Shown: positions 43,565-54,100, numbered from the stretch's first letter. The stretch: 64,000 nt of DNA from Alistipes_A hominis (GCF_014288115.1 NZ_JACOOK010000001.1:186001-250000), one strand, 5' to 3'. The notes: a model not told the origin generated them from the sequence alone. Program-made: numbers and translations.

Positions 43565-44149
43565 TTATTGAATGGCACTCAATGATATAGCCGTTATCTT
43601 TTCGATCAGTCTCCGCTGATCGTCGGTCTCGTCCCCGAAACCGAACTTATACCGCGAAGCAAGGTACTGCATGGGGATTCCGACCAATGCAATATACAAA
43701 TCTTCAACGGATGTATCGTCACGCAAAACATTATTTTTTCGCCCCACCGCGATCAGCGTATCCCCGATGCTCCGGATCCGTTCCCGGATATCCGGATTGA
43801 TCTCCACCGAAAAGTCGTTCAGCAGCATGATCAGAAACTTATGTTTCGGGCGGTTAGTCGCAGCGCTCTCGATGATGAACTCCACGATCCCGCGCACGAT
43901 TTTCCGGATGTCGTTCGTCTCGTCGGCCAACGCATAGATCCGGTCGGTGATCGTCCTGAGCGCATCTTCGAGCAGGTCGTTGATCAGATCGACCTTCCCC
44001 GGATAATGACGGTACAGATAACCCACCGAAACGCCGGCCCGTTCGGCGATCGACGCCACGGAACTGTTCAGAATCCCGTGTTCGCTGATGATCTCCACGG
44101 AAGCCTCCCGGATCCGATCCAGTTTGGTCATATCCATTTTCTTGGCCAT
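43565..44149 (-). CDS. TetR/AcrR-family repressor of the export operon
   Basis: This 194-residue protein has an N-terminal HTH (IREASVEIISEHGILNSSVASIAERAGVSVGYLYRHYPGKVDLI) and an all-helical ligand-binding part. It heads the operon TetR-TolC-HlyD-permease-permease. A perfect 18-bp palindrome lies 22 bp upstream of its ATG, just past the promoter, which is where a self-regulating TetR repressor would bind. The inducer is unknown. Confidence 0.93.
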   Translation of the reverse strand: MAKKMDMTKLDRIREASVEIISEHGILNSSVASIAERAGVSVGYLYRHYPGKVDLINDLLEDALRTITDRIYALADETNDIRKIVRGIVEFIIESAATNRPKHKFLIMLLNDFSVEINPDIRERIRSIGDTLIAVGRKNNVLRDDTSVEDLYIALVGIPMQYLASRYKFGFGDETDDQRRLIEKITAISLSAIQ

Positions 44150-44170
44150 TCCTTTCCGTCTTCGTTAAAT

Positions 44171-44188
44171 AATGAATGAACATTCATT
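44171..44188. promoter_or_regulatory. TetR-type operator palindrome
   Basis: AATGAATG-AA-CATTCATT is a perfect inverted repeat between the -7 box (44208-44215) and the tetR-type ATG (44149). It overlaps the expected early transcript, a standard repressor position. TGAATGNNCATTCA-like sites are common for TetR/AcrR repressors. Confidence 0.7.
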
Positions 44189-44207
44189 TGTTCGGACTGC
44201 AAATATC

Positions 44208-44215
44208 CAAAACTA
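44208..44215 (-). promoter_or_regulatory. -7 box for the TetR export operon
   Basis: The minus strand reads TAGTTTTG, a full TAnnTTTG match, 58 bp before the ATG and 19 bp upstream of the operator palindrome. Confidence 0.5.
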
Positions 44216-44373
44216 TTTTGAAAATTCCAACCGAAAATTCTCTCTCAGCCGACATTTTCGATCGTAACGCTTGGATTATACGCTAAAAAGATTTAATTTT
44301 ATTATTAGTAACGATGTGCGGCACCAATCATGCCGCATATTGTCGAATACACCTAAACCTAAAACTTATTCGT

Positions 44374-47013
44374 ATGAGACTACGCGTTTCCGGGACGACA
44401 CTCCTCGCCGTGTTTGTTATCCTGCTTTTCGGCTCCTTTTCGGCTTTGGCCCCGGAGCCCGATTTCGGCGGTTCGGTAATCAACTATTTCCAGACCATCG
44501 GGAAAACCCCGCAGGAAAAACTGTATCTCCACCTGGACAAGCCCTACTACGGAGCGGGAGAAGAGATATGGTTCCGGGGATACCTGCTGAACGCCATCAC
44601 GCACATGGACAACAGCCCGAGCAACTACATATACGTGGAACTGACCGACCGCGGCGATTCGGTGCTGCAACGGTTCAAATTCAGGCGCGACTCGCTGGGA
44701 TTCCGGGGAAGCATCCCGCTGCCGGCCGACCTGCCGGCCGGAGAGTATTACCTGAGGGGATACACCAGTTGGATGCAGAATACCGATCCGGCATTTTTCT
44801 ACCGACACGGCCTGCAAATCGGCAATTCCATCGTCACCGATATCCTTTCGGAAGTGACCGAACGCCCGGCGCCGGACAACGGAGGCACCCTGCGTATCCG
44901 CTTTTTCAACGCTGCGGGCGGCGTGCATTCCGGAATCAAAGTATCGTACGACGTATCGGGCAAAGACCTGAAAACCGTAACGGGGCAGCAAACGACCGAC
45001 GACAAGGGAGTCCTGACCGTTCAAAACCTGAAACTCTCGCCGGGCAACATGCGCATCGCCGTCAAATTCGAAGACGAAACGCTGGATTATTCGAATACGT
45101 TCAACATCAACAATGCTCCGGAAAACGAATACGCCGTATCGTTTTTCCCCGAAGGGGGCAGTCTGCTGAACGGCATAACCCAGCACGTAGCTTTCAAAGC
45201 GCAGGCCGCGACTGGATTCTCCCTACCGGTAACCGGTTTCGTAACGAACGCCCAGGGCGACACGCTAACGTCGTTCGCCACCGAACACGACGGCATGGGT
45301 ACGCTGATGCTGACTCCGGAAGCCGGGCAGCGATACACCGCCGAAACCCGGTCGGAGAAAGGCATCGTCAAACGTTTTCCGCTGCCCGAAGTACGTAGCG
45401 ACGGAATGGGACTCCAAATGGCTTTCCGCAACGGGGCTATCTTTTACAATGTGCAGAAGGCTGCCGAAGCCGTTTGGCCGGACTCCCTGTTCCTGATCGC
45501 GCACCTGCGCGGAGACATCCGGCTGATGCTCCCGCTGAGCGCGGAAAAAACGTCCGGCAAGCTGAGCGGGGACGCCTTCCCGGACGGAATCGTCCATTTC
45601 CTGCTGGCGGACGAAAGCGGAACGCCGATCAGCGAGAGGCTGCTGTTCGTCCGCCATCCGGACGCCGTGGAATGGAACGTCGCGACCGACAAGCCGAAAT
45701 ACGGCAAACGGGAACCGGTACGGATGGAAATTTCGCTGGCCGATCTGGGCGGACAACCCGCCGAAGGAGAATTCTCGATGAGCATCACCGACAATCATAC
45801 CGTCTATCCGGATTCGCTCGGGGACAACATCCTGTCGAATATCCTGCTGACCTCCGACCTGAAAGGGTACATCGAAAACCCCGGCTACTATTTCAACGGC
45901 CCGTACACGCCCGCCGTCCAACGCCACCTGGATCTGGTCATGCTGACCCACGGCTGGCGGAGGTTCCGGATCGAAAACCTGACCCAGACACCGCAATTCG
46001 AAGCGAAATACTTTATCGAAGCCGGACAGGCCGTATCCGGACAGGTGAAAAATGCGTTCGGCAAGGGAGCCTCCGACGCCTCGATCGTCGCCTATTCGCC
46101 CGACTGTTTTATGATGAAACGGGCCGACGAGAACGGACGTTTCCTGATCGACAGCATCCAGTTCAGCGACACCGTATCGCTGATCCTGCAGGCGACCACC
46201 CGTAAAGGGGGATCGGGCGTGGATATCCTTGTCGATCCCGAAACGTTCCCCGAGGCCGACAGAATGCCTTTCCCATACGGCAAAGACAACCTGGCCGGCA
46301 TCGGCAAGTACCTGGCCAACGTCCGCGACAAATATTACAACAGCGGCGGGATGCGGGTCATTCAGTTGAAAGAGGTAATCGTGGAAGCGAAGCAAAAGCA
46401 ACGGAATTTCTACGCAACGATGGCCGAAAAGACAATTACCAGCGACCAAGTGCCCGTAAACATGCAGAGCCGCCTGGTGACGGACTATCTAAGTACCGTG
46501 CCCGGTATTCGGAAACTGTCGGAAGCCAAACTGAGCATCCGGGGAAGCGATATAGAACCGCTGATCCTAATCGACGAAGTACCCTACTACGATAACGACG
46601 TATTGACGCGGATATACATGAACGAAGTGAGTTCGATCAGCATTATCAAAGGGGGAAGCGCATCGTTTTTCGGGATCAAGGGCGCAGGAGGCGTTATCAG
46701 TATCATGCGTAAAGACGGATCGGAACCCATCGCCGACCTGCCGGCTCCGGGCGTAGCGTTCATCAAACCGCTCGGCTGCCGCACGATCGCCGATTTCTAC
46801 AATCCGGTCTATGAAACGCCGGAACAAAAGGCCGCATCCAGCCCCGACCTGCGTACGACGATCTACTGGAATCCCTCGCTTCGATTCGACGGAACGGGCA
46901 AGGCTTCGGTGCTGTTCTACACCTCGGACGATCCCGAATCGTATCGGATCAACATCGAAGGCGTCACCAAGGAGGGATATGTCGCTCGTTACTCGGCCGA
47001 TATGGAACAATAA
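44374..47013 (+). CDS. MG2-like/TonB-plug domain surface protein
   Basis: This 879-residue secreted protein has a signal peptide or N-terminal TM (about 8-24). Macroglobulin-like beta domains come first (EKLYLHLDKPYYGAGEEIWFRGYLL; LPAGEYYLRGYTSWMQN). A carboxypeptidase-like segment (VSGQVKNAFGKGASDASIVAYS) follows. A TonB-dependent-receptor plug domain (VTDYLSTVPGIRKLSEAKLSIRGSDIEPLILIDEVPY, GGSASFFGIKGAGGVISI) lies near the C terminus, and no beta-barrel is present. This architecture is recurrent in Bacteroidetes and of unknown function, perhaps linked to TonB or surface-protein processing. I chose the ATG at 44374, just before the signal sequence. It is a single-gene unit with its own terminator. 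Confidence 0.85.
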   Translation: MRLRVSGTTLLAVFVILLFGSFSALAPEPDFGGSVINYFQTIGKTPQEKLYLHLDKPYYGAGEEIWFRGYLLNAITHMDNSPSNYIYVELTDRGDSVLQRFKFRRDSLGFRGSIPLPADLPAGEYYLRGYTSWMQNTDPAFFYRHGLQIGNSIVTDILSEVTERPAPDNGGTLRIRFFNAAGGVHSGIKVSYDVSGKDLKTVTGQQTTDDKGVLTVQNLKLSPGNMRIAVKFEDETLDYSNTFNINNAPENEYAVSFFPEGGSLLNGITQHVAFKAQAATGFSLPVTGFVTNAQGDTLTSFATEHDGMGTLMLTPEAGQRYTAETRSEKGIVKRFPLPEVRSDGMGLQMAFRNGAIFYNVQKAAEAVWPDSLFLIAHLRGDIRLMLPLSAEKTSGKLSGDAFPDGIVHFLLADESGTPISERLLFVRHPDAVEWNVATDKPKYGKREPVRMEISLADLGGQPAEGEFSMSITDNHTVYPDSLGDNILSNILLTSDLKGYIENPGYYFNGPYTPAVQRHLDLVMLTHGWRRFRIENLTQTPQFEAKYFIEAGQAVSGQVKNAFGKGASDASIVAYSPDCFMMKRADENGRFLIDSIQFSDTVSLILQATTRKGGSGVDILVDPETFPEADRMPFPYGKDNLAGIGKYLANVRDKYYNSGGMRVIQLKEVIVEAKQKQRNFYATMAEKTITSDQVPVNMQSRLVTDYLSTVPGIRKLSEAKLSIRGSDIEPLILIDEVPYYDNDVLTRIYMNEVSSISIIKGGSASFFGIKGAGGVISIMRKDGSEPIADLPAPGVAFIKPLGCRTIADFYNPVYETPEQKAASSPDLRTTIYWNPSLRFDGTGKASVLFYTSDDPESYRINIEGVTKEGYVARYSADMEQ

Positions 47014-47035
47014 TCCCGGTTTCCCAACGTATCAG

Positions 47036-47068
47036 AGCGGCCCGGTCTCGACATGAGACCGGGCCGCT
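47036..47068. terminator. Bidirectional terminator between plug protein and ribD
   Basis: AGCGGCCCGGTCTC and GAGACCGGGCCGCT pair perfectly over 14 bp around GACAT, followed on the plus strand by TTATT. It lies between convergent genes. Confidence 0.88.
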
Positions 47069-47089
47069 TTATTCTTATCCGCAAGGACG

Positions 47090-48193
47090 TTATAACCGGA
47101 TATGCGCGTTGGCCAGCATCGCTTCCGCCGCCAGATCCCCGATCACGGAGACTTCGATCCCCGCTTCCTCCAACACCGCGGCGCCGCGGCACTGTACGAA
47201 ATGATCGGGCTCATGGACGGCGAACACGACCCGCGCCATCTTATGAGCCGTAATCAATGCGCTGCATGACAGCGGTTTCGACTTTCGGGTGGAACACGGC
47301 TCCATCGAACTGTACATCACGCCGCCTTTCAGGGAAACGCCGGCCTTTTCGGCTTTCAGAATGGCCTCTTCCTCCGCATGGTTATCGGCGGCCGTTTCGC
47401 GGCTGTATCCGGTAAATACCTGCCCGGCGGCGGTCACAGCCACCGCGCCGACCGAATAAGCCGAATCCGAACGGGGACAGTCAAACGCCAGAGCGACGGC
47501 CTGCCGCAGCCGGAAATAATCGGTTCCCCGCCGACTCAGCGAATAGTCCGTCACGCTCATATCGCCGACCTGCCTAACCTGCAACACCTCCATGCGGCGA
47601 TCCTTGCCGAACGGAAACGCGCCGGCCCGCACGAAACGGGGCGCGCCGGACTCCCCGACGAAAAACGGCGCCACGGCGATCCGCAGCAGATCGACCCGGT
47701 TCCCGGTCAAAAACAGCGTCATCAGCCGGCTTCCGCCTTCCAGAAAAAGGGAACGAATCCCCATCGTTTCCAAAACGCCGACAATTTCCTCCGCAGTCAC
47801 GGGAACCCCGACCCGAACGACCGTCGCGACCCGTCCGAGCCGTTCCAGTTTTTCGCCCGGCGCGTCCCCCGCGGCGATTACGACTTTATCGCCCGCCCCC
47901 GTTGAGAAAAAACGGGATTCTGAATCCAGATCTCCGCTGCGGGTAACGGTCACCTTCACCGGATCGGGACTCATCCCGAGCGACACCCGCCGATGCCGCA
48001 GGGAAGGATCTTTCAACAGCAACGAAGGATCGTCGCGGCGGACGGTCTCCGCCCCGACCATAACGGCATCACAACCGGCTCGTAAACGATACACCTCTTG
48101 CCAGTCGGCCGGATGCGAAAGCACCAGGCGTCCGGGCGAAGTATCGTCCGTATAACCGTCTGCGGAGAGCGCTGCGGAAGCTTGAACAATCAT
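47090..48193 (-). CDS. ribD: RibD with reversed domain order (reductase then deaminase)
   Basis: This 367-residue protein combines both RibD activities of riboflavin synthesis but in the opposite order to the usual enzyme. The N-terminal half is the DHFR-like reductase (IVQASAALSADGYTDD, GCDAVMVGAETVRRDDPSLL, LFLEGGSRLM). The C-terminal half is the cytidine-deaminase-like domain with zinc ligands H272 (HAE, catalytic E274), C300 and C310. The family normally has deaminase first. I chose the ATG at 48193; longer frames upstream run through a likely promoter (CATCTTTG). It is convergent with the plug protein gene. Confidence 0.85.
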   Translation of the reverse strand: MIVQASAALSADGYTDDTSPGRLVLSHPADWQEVYRLRAGCDAVMVGAETVRRDDPSLLLKDPSLRHRRVSLGMSPDPVKVTVTRSGDLDSESRFFSTGAGDKVVIAAGDAPGEKLERLGRVATVVRVGVPVTAEEIVGVLETMGIRSLFLEGGSRLMTLFLTGNRVDLLRIAVAPFFVGESGAPRFVRAGAFPFGKDRRMEVLQVRQVGDMSVTDYSLSRRGTDYFRLRQAVALAFDCPRSDSAYSVGAVAVTAAGQVFTGYSRETAADNHAEEEAILKAEKAGVSLKGGVMYSSMEPCSTRKSKPLSCSALITAHKMARVVFAVHEPDHFVQCRGAAVLEEAGIEVSVIGDLAAEAMLANAHIRL

Positions 48194-48254
48194 GTATTTT
48201 GGAATGGATGTTTCGACAAAGATGACGTTATTTTTTAAAACGAACAAATTTCAT

Positions 48255-48262
48255 TAAATTTG
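48255..48262 (+). promoter_or_regulatory. -7 box for the sigma-factor operon
   Basis: TAAATTTG matches TAnnTTTG about 125 bp before the sigma-factor start, leaving a leader of about 115 nt. The -33 region is AT-rich without a clear TTTG. Confidence 0.5.
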
Positions 48263-48386
48263 CACTCGACAGGAACATTAAATACGTCCGGGCTGAAAAT
48301 ATTTCCGGGAAAAAACCGTTATTGATGCAACAAAACCGAACCACTGCGCATCTATTTGAAAGATCGGAGTATTAGCCTGCAATTTG

Positions 48387-48920
48387 GTGACCGAGAAAGA
48401 GCTGATAAAACGCTGTTGTAAGAATGATCCGCGAGCACAGCAGGAACTGTATGAAAAGTATGCACCCAAAATGTACGGTGTATGCTTGCGTTATGCCTGC
48501 AACAAAGAGATCGCACAGGATCTAATGCACGACGGCTTTATCACGGTCTTTTCGAAGATAAGCAGTTTCCGCGGGGAAGGCTCGTTCGAAGGATGGCTCC
48601 GCCGCATATTCGTCAATACGGCGTTGGGATATCTGCGTAAAACCGATATCGTCGGCCACGCGGCTGAAATAGAGACGGCCGGGCAATTCGGCAGCGCCGA
48701 AGCAACCGCCGTGGAACAGATGACCGAAGCGGAACTGCTGCGCTGCATCGCCAAGCTCCCGGACGGCTACCGGGCCGTGCTGAACCTCTTTGCCATCGAA
48801 GGATATTCGCACAAAGAGATCGCCGCTATGCTGAACATCAGCGAAGGAACGTCCCGGTCGCAATATTTAAGGGCCAAAGTTTTTTTACAGAAATTACTTC
48901 AGAAAGAAGAGATTATATAA
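48387..48920 (+). CDS. ECF-type RNA polymerase sigma factor
   Basis: This 177-residue sigma-70-family protein has region 2 (RAQQELYEKYAPKMYGVCLRY, AQDLMHDGFITVFSKISSFRGEGSFEGWLRRIFVNTALGYLRK). Its region 4 reads LPDGYRAVLNLFAIEGYSHKEIAAMLNISEGTSRSQYLRAK. There is no ATG at the expected place; GTG at 48387 gives MTEKELIKR, and TTG at 48384 is the alternative. The gene ends 4 bp before the membrane/beta-barrel protein gene, its probable partner. Confidence 0.93.
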   Translation: MTEKELIKRCCKNDPRAQQELYEKYAPKMYGVCLRYACNKEIAQDLMHDGFITVFSKISSFRGEGSFEGWLRRIFVNTALGYLRKTDIVGHAAEIETAGQFGSAEATAVEQMTEAELLRCIAKLPDGYRAVLNLFAIEGYSHKEIAAMLNISEGTSRSQYLRAKVFLQKLLQKEEII

Positions 48921-48924
48921 AACC

Positions 48925-50184
48925 ATGAAGAGCGATTCGCTGGAAGACGCCTTGAAAAAGAGATTGCAGGATTATACGCCTGCACAGTCCGTACCGTCGT
49001 GGCAGCAGATGCAACGACGGATGCAGCTCCATGCGAACGCCCATCCGGAACTGGAAATCCGTCCGAAGCGCAACCTGGGAAGACGTCTCGGATACGGGAC
49101 GGCCGCCGCTCTGCTGCTAATCGCCGCAGGCATCGGGGTCTACCGGTCGGGACTCCCGTCTCTGCAGGATATCCCGGAACAAACATACACGGCGAGCGGC
49201 GGGGACAAGGCGCAACTCCCCGCCCCTGCGAAAGGGAACGATCCGGTGCTGGCCAAACTACTGCAATCGGCCGCCAAAATCGAGGTTATCACCCCGCAGG
49301 CCGACGGAAGCGCGACGACCGTACTGGCCGCGAATACCGATTCGCATTCGGGAGCCTCCGATATGCGGAAGACGGCCGCTCCCGAACCCGCGAGCGAAAC
49401 AACCGTGTCCGACCGGCAAGCATCGCCGCAGAACGAAACGGCGGCCAAAACGGTCGCTCCGAAACGTCTCGCCGATCACAGCCGCCTGTTCGACACGCCG
49501 GATCCCCAAAAACGCCGTCCGCGCCACGGATGGATCGCTTCGGCTTTCGCGAACGCTTCGACATTCTCGTCGGCCGCTTCCGGAAGCGGTCCGACTCCGA
49601 CGCGACTCACGTCGCTGCTCGACGGAAACAGCAGTTTCGCCTATACGAAAGGGGGAGTTCCGGAATTCGGCCGGGGCAACATGGATCACAAGTTCCCTGT
49701 TTCGGTGGGACTGAACGTGCGCAAGTACCTGGCGCCGCGACTGGGTATCGAAACGGGGCTGGTATACTCCTACCTGAGTTCGCAGGCCGAGATCGAGGGC
49801 GCTTTCAGTTACCGCTACTCGCAAAAAGTGCACTACCTGGGAATTCCGCTGTCGCTGACCTACTCGGTACTGGACAACAAACGTTTCGACATTTATTTCA
49901 TCGGCGGTTTTATGGCGGAGAAAGCCATTGCCGCACGGGGCACTACGAAAATTTACGACGGTTCGACGCTGGTCTCCTCGGTTACGGATAAACTGTCGGC
50001 CAAAGGGCTGTTCTGGTCGGCCCACCTGGGAACCGGGGTCAGCTATAACTTCGCGGATCATTTCGGACTTTTCGTCCAGCCGGAAATCAGCTACTATTTC
50101 CGCAATGACCGCCAGCCGCTCTCCTATCGCACCGAAAACCGTTGGAATGTCAACCTGCGAATGGGTCTGCGGTACAATTTCTAA
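48925..50184 (+). CDS. Single-TM protein with C-terminal outer-membrane beta-barrel domain
   Basis: This 419-residue protein has a cytoplasmic N terminus of about 55 residues (SWQQMQRRMQ, like anti-sigma stumps) and one TM (about 56-73). A Ser/Ala/Thr/Pro-rich linker follows (about 80-200). The C-terminal domain (about 235-419) has beta-barrel strands (VSVGLNVRKYLAPRLGIETGLVYSYLSS) ending in the OMP-type phenylalanine (MGLRYNF). It is 4 bp after the ECF sigma gene. It may act as an anti-sigma factor coupled to the envelope. How one chain would span both membranes is unclear. Confidence 0.75.
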   Translation: MKSDSLEDALKKRLQDYTPAQSVPSWQQMQRRMQLHANAHPELEIRPKRNLGRRLGYGTAAALLLIAAGIGVYRSGLPSLQDIPEQTYTASGGDKAQLPAPAKGNDPVLAKLLQSAAKIEVITPQADGSATTVLAANTDSHSGASDMRKTAAPEPASETTVSDRQASPQNETAAKTVAPKRLADHSRLFDTPDPQKRRPRHGWIASAFANASTFSSAASGSGPTPTRLTSLLDGNSSFAYTKGGVPEFGRGNMDHKFPVSVGLNVRKYLAPRLGIETGLVYSYLSSQAEIEGAFSYRYSQKVHYLGIPLSLTYSVLDNKRFDIYFIGGFMAEKAIAARGTTKIYDGSTLVSSVTDKLSAKGLFWSAHLGTGVSYNFADHFGLFVQPEISYYFRNDRQPLSYRTENRWNVNLRMGLRYNF

Positions 50185-50323
50185 CCGGACCGCACGTTTT
50201 TACGCTCTCCGAAGCAACGTTTGACAATCCCCTTTCATCTACTTTACAGAACACCGTCCGAAACGACATTGCCCGGACAGGTGCCATACCGAACGAATAG
50301 CTAACAAAACAACTTATTTATTC

Positions 50324-51079
50324 ATGAACAAATTTCTGAAAATAACCATGCTGGCGGCCATTCCGCTGTGGGGACTCACTTCGTGTTTGGACGATAACAA
50401 ATACGCCTATTTCCACCCCAACGAAAGTTGGGGAACGATTGTCGGCACTCCGGAGAATTTCAAAATAGAGACCGACAACGGCAACACGCTCCGGGTAACC
50501 GAGAACCTCGACCCGTCTTTCCCCGTGGAAGACAGTCTACGGGTAGTCGCTACGTTCACGCCGCTCGAACAGACGGGCGAGAATAGCTTCGACATCCGGG
50601 TAAACGCCATGAAAAAACTGCTGACGAAAATGCCGGTCTACCTGTCGGAACTGACTCCGGACGAAATCGACAGCCTCGGGACGGATCCGATCGACATCGA
50701 AAACGCCTGGTTCGGAGCGGGAGAGTACCTGAACATCGAGTTCATCATTTTCGTAAACGATCCGCAGAAAGCCCACTTCCTGAACCTGGTGGTCGACGAG
50801 GAAAAATCGACGCCCGAAGAGGTATTCGTCACACTGCGCCACAACGCATTCAAGGACGAAACGCGGCAGAAAGGCTGGGGACGCGTCAGCTTCGACATCG
50901 CCGGGCTCGTTCCGGCCGGCAAGGACCAGATCAAAGTCACTCTGCAATGGACCGGATACAGCGGAGTTCCGGACAGCGCGTCGGGTATTTTCAAACTCCG
51001 GGAGCAAAACTCGTCGTTCTCCGTAACGCGCCCGGCCGGAAGCAACGATGTCCGTACCAAATCCGTAACCATCCGATAG
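50324..51079 (+). CDS. NigD-like lipoprotein
   Basis: This 251-residue lipoprotein has a signal peptide and lipobox (LTSC, lipid-bearing C21), followed by the NigD-like N-terminal OB-fold region (WGTIVGTPENFKIETDNGNTLRVTE) and a beta-sandwich C-terminal domain (KGWGRVSFDIAGLVPAG). NigD proteins are common in Bacteroidales and of unknown function. There is a gap of 139 bp after the beta-barrel gene without a clear promoter, so it may be the third gene of the sigma-factor operon. A strong terminator follows. Confidence 0.88.
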   Translation: MNKFLKITMLAAIPLWGLTSCLDDNKYAYFHPNESWGTIVGTPENFKIETDNGNTLRVTENLDPSFPVEDSLRVVATFTPLEQTGENSFDIRVNAMKKLLTKMPVYLSELTPDEIDSLGTDPIDIENAWFGAGEYLNIEFIIFVNDPQKAHFLNLVVDEEKSTPEEVFVTLRHNAFKDETRQKGWGRVSFDIAGLVPAGKDQIKVTLQWTGYSGVPDSASGIFKLREQNSSFSVTRPAGSNDVRTKSVTIR

Positions 51080-51144
51080 TTCGAACGGCCGATCTTCTTT
51101 CAATAAGCTCAGACCACTGTTTCAAATAATTTCTTCACAACCGG

Positions 51145-51175
51145 AAGGGGGCGTAACCAATGGTTACGCCCCCTT
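51145..51175. terminator. Bidirectional terminator after the NigD-like gene
   Basis: AAGGGGGCGTAACC and GGTTACGCCCCCTT form a perfect 14-bp stem with a 3-nt loop between convergent genes. Confidence 0.88.
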
Positions 51176-51196
51176 TCTATTCGGATCGATCCGTGC

Positions 51197-54100
51197 CTAT
51201 TTTTTCTTCGGCGACGGCTTCTCGGCGACCGGAGCCGGAGCCTGCTGCGCACTCTCCTTCTTCTGATTGAGGAACTGTACGACGGCATACTTCGCGGCGG
51301 CGATCGTCTCGCGGTTTACCTTCTCGATTACGTTACCGCGGGCGATATCGTCGCTGTTGATGTAACCCTCCAAGATCAGCAACTGAACGATCATATTGTT
51401 GATATTCGTCTCCTCGCTATAACCCTCGGCAATATATAGCGTACCCACTTTCGCCGCAAACTCCTCGGCAAAGTCGGGGTAATTCGGGAAACTCATCAGC
51501 TCCTCGAATGTTTCGCTGAAACTCGACAGTTCGATATTCAGGTTCGGATTGACCAGCAGCGGACTGAACTCCCTGTGCTTGTCCGACGGGCGGAAGTTCA
51601 CCAGGTTGCTGATATCCACCTTTTTGTTCCGGTTGTCGATTCGGCGCAGATCGGCTTTGCGCATGTTTTCGAGCTGGTACAGGTAGAAGTTGTAACGCCA
51701 CAGTTCCGAACTGTTCATCTCTCCGTTGAAAATATGACGGTATTTCTCGTTGATCAGCTTCTTGACCTTGATCTTGCCCTCGTTGATCTCCGGCTTGTTG
51801 ACGCGCACTTCCTGGATCAGTTGCTTCAGAGCGGCGGCGGCTTTCTGCGGCCCGGTGATCTCGCGCCCCTTTTTGCCGATTTCGGTCGAAAGAACGCCGC
51901 ACTGGATCTCGCGCGCCTTGCCCTTGCCGTCTTTGCCTCCGCGCAGACAGAGAATCAGATTCTCGACGCATTCGACCTGCCCTTCCTCGGAAATGAACGG
52001 CTGTCCGCCCGGCGTGCTCGCCAGCGAGTCGAACATCGAACTGAAGATCTTCCGGTCGATCACGACGTCGGTATAGATCTTTTCGTTATCGCTTTCGTAA
52101 ACGGCCGTTGCGATAAACCGATTCTGGATCATATCGAACGATACGTCCTCGATCAGGTAACTGATGCCGTCGCGCACGAATCTGCGGTTGACGAAAATCA
52201 TTTTCACCACTTCGGTTACGTCGATCTTATCCAGCAGCTTGAACGACGAAGCCAGGTAATACTGCTTGTCGGACGGATTGTAGTCCCAGTCCAGGATATC
52301 GTCCAAGTAGTTGCCGTGACGCGAAATCACTTCGACGATTCCCTTATCGGCCGTATAGCGCTTCAACGTACGCTGGAAGTTCGGACCGTCGCCGCTGGTC
52401 GCTTTCTCTTTCCGTTCGCCGTGGGCGTCGGTATAGAGCAGGAACGTTTCCGGATTGTCGGCGCGCGTAATACCGCCCTCTTCTTTCGAATAGTTGCTCG
52501 CACTGAGCATGATGTCGATCTTGAACGGCATCGTGATGTCGCACATGCCGCCCACCGTGCTGCGGGCGTTGCGGTCTTCCACATTGCTGTCGGCGCTGTT
52601 TTCGAACAGGTACTTGTAATACTTGATATAATCGGGGTCGAAGTCGGTCGTCCGCGAGAAATCGCCCACTTCGGTTCCGATCCCGTACAGATTGCCTTCG
52701 GCATCCTGGAACTCGTGGAACATATCCCCGGCGATCATCTTCACCGAACGGATACCTTCGAGGTTGTTGCGCAGCCACTTGAGTACGAAAGCCGCGATCA
52801 TCTCGCTCTTGCCGACTCCGCTGTCGCCGTCGATCTCGACCACGAACACGCTGCCGTCGTTCTCTTCGACCAAGAACAGCGAACCGTGGCGAGGAACGCC
52901 GCCGATTTCCTTGACCTTCTCGTTGATGACCGTCAGACGCGGCTTTTTCACGTCGCCGAAGTAGTCGGCTTCCGATTTCAACGGCGTCACGATCGTCTTG
53001 ATATTGCCGGCCGGCCCTTTGATATCGAAATACCCGATCTGCGGGAACGAGATCAGCTTTTCGGGAGCGCCCAACAGCGAAATTACGTCCGGCACGAAAT
53101 TCTTGATATCTTTCAGGCTGATATCTTCCGTATAATTCAACCGGAAGTTATCGGTCAGGTACTTCATGTATCCCTTCTGGAAAATCACCAGTTCCTTGAC
53201 GATCCCGTGCTTCACTACTTTACAACGGTAGTCGTCCGAGTCCATGTTGGCGACGAAACGGGCCAGACGGTTCGTAAAGAACGACGAATCCGGCCGGGTG
53301 TCGATGTGCTTGATATATTCGGTCGGGGTTTCGGCGAGCGTTCCGGCATTCTCCTTGCGGCTCACCACGCGATCTACCTTGTGGAACGGATACTCGCGCT
53401 TCTTCGCATCGGTCACGATCCGGGTATGTTCCTGAACGGGCTGTTCGGACGAAATCACGCCGCATTTGATCATCAGTTCATTGATCCACCCGATCTTGCC
53501 GTTTTCAAAAGACTCCAGCGATTTGTTGTCCATCTCGAATCCTTTGTACAGCGAGATACCGTGCTGCACCATCTCGTTGACGCTCGAATTCTGCTTCTTG
53601 AACGCTGTTTCGACGATACGCACCATCGTGTGGGCATAACGGTTGTAATAGTCCGTACCGCGGGTACGCTTGATCATGCTGATGTAAAACCGCACTACGC
53701 GGCGCGAAACGGCATAAATCTCGCTCTCGGCGATCTTGATGTCTTTCTTGCGCATGATGTAGTTGCTCAACTCTTCCAACTCCATCGGCAGGATGCTCGA
53801 AACGAACTCTTCGGTAAACATCTTGAGTTCGGAATCGTCGCAGTTGCTGATCTTGTCGTCGAAATATTTCAGCTTCTTGCAAACCAGCTTGTAGAACGAA
53901 TTGTCGTTGTTCAGCAAATACAGGTACAAGATCTTGTCGGTAATTCCCGGCGATTTGGCGATCCCGGCGGCCACGCTGTCGGTAATGTAACCGATGCACT
54001 TCTGCGAAATCCGCAGCGACTTGAATTCGGGCAGGTCGCGCAGGTTCTGCATGAACTCGTCCACCCAGATATTCAGGTTCAGTTCCGAAAGCTTAATTCC

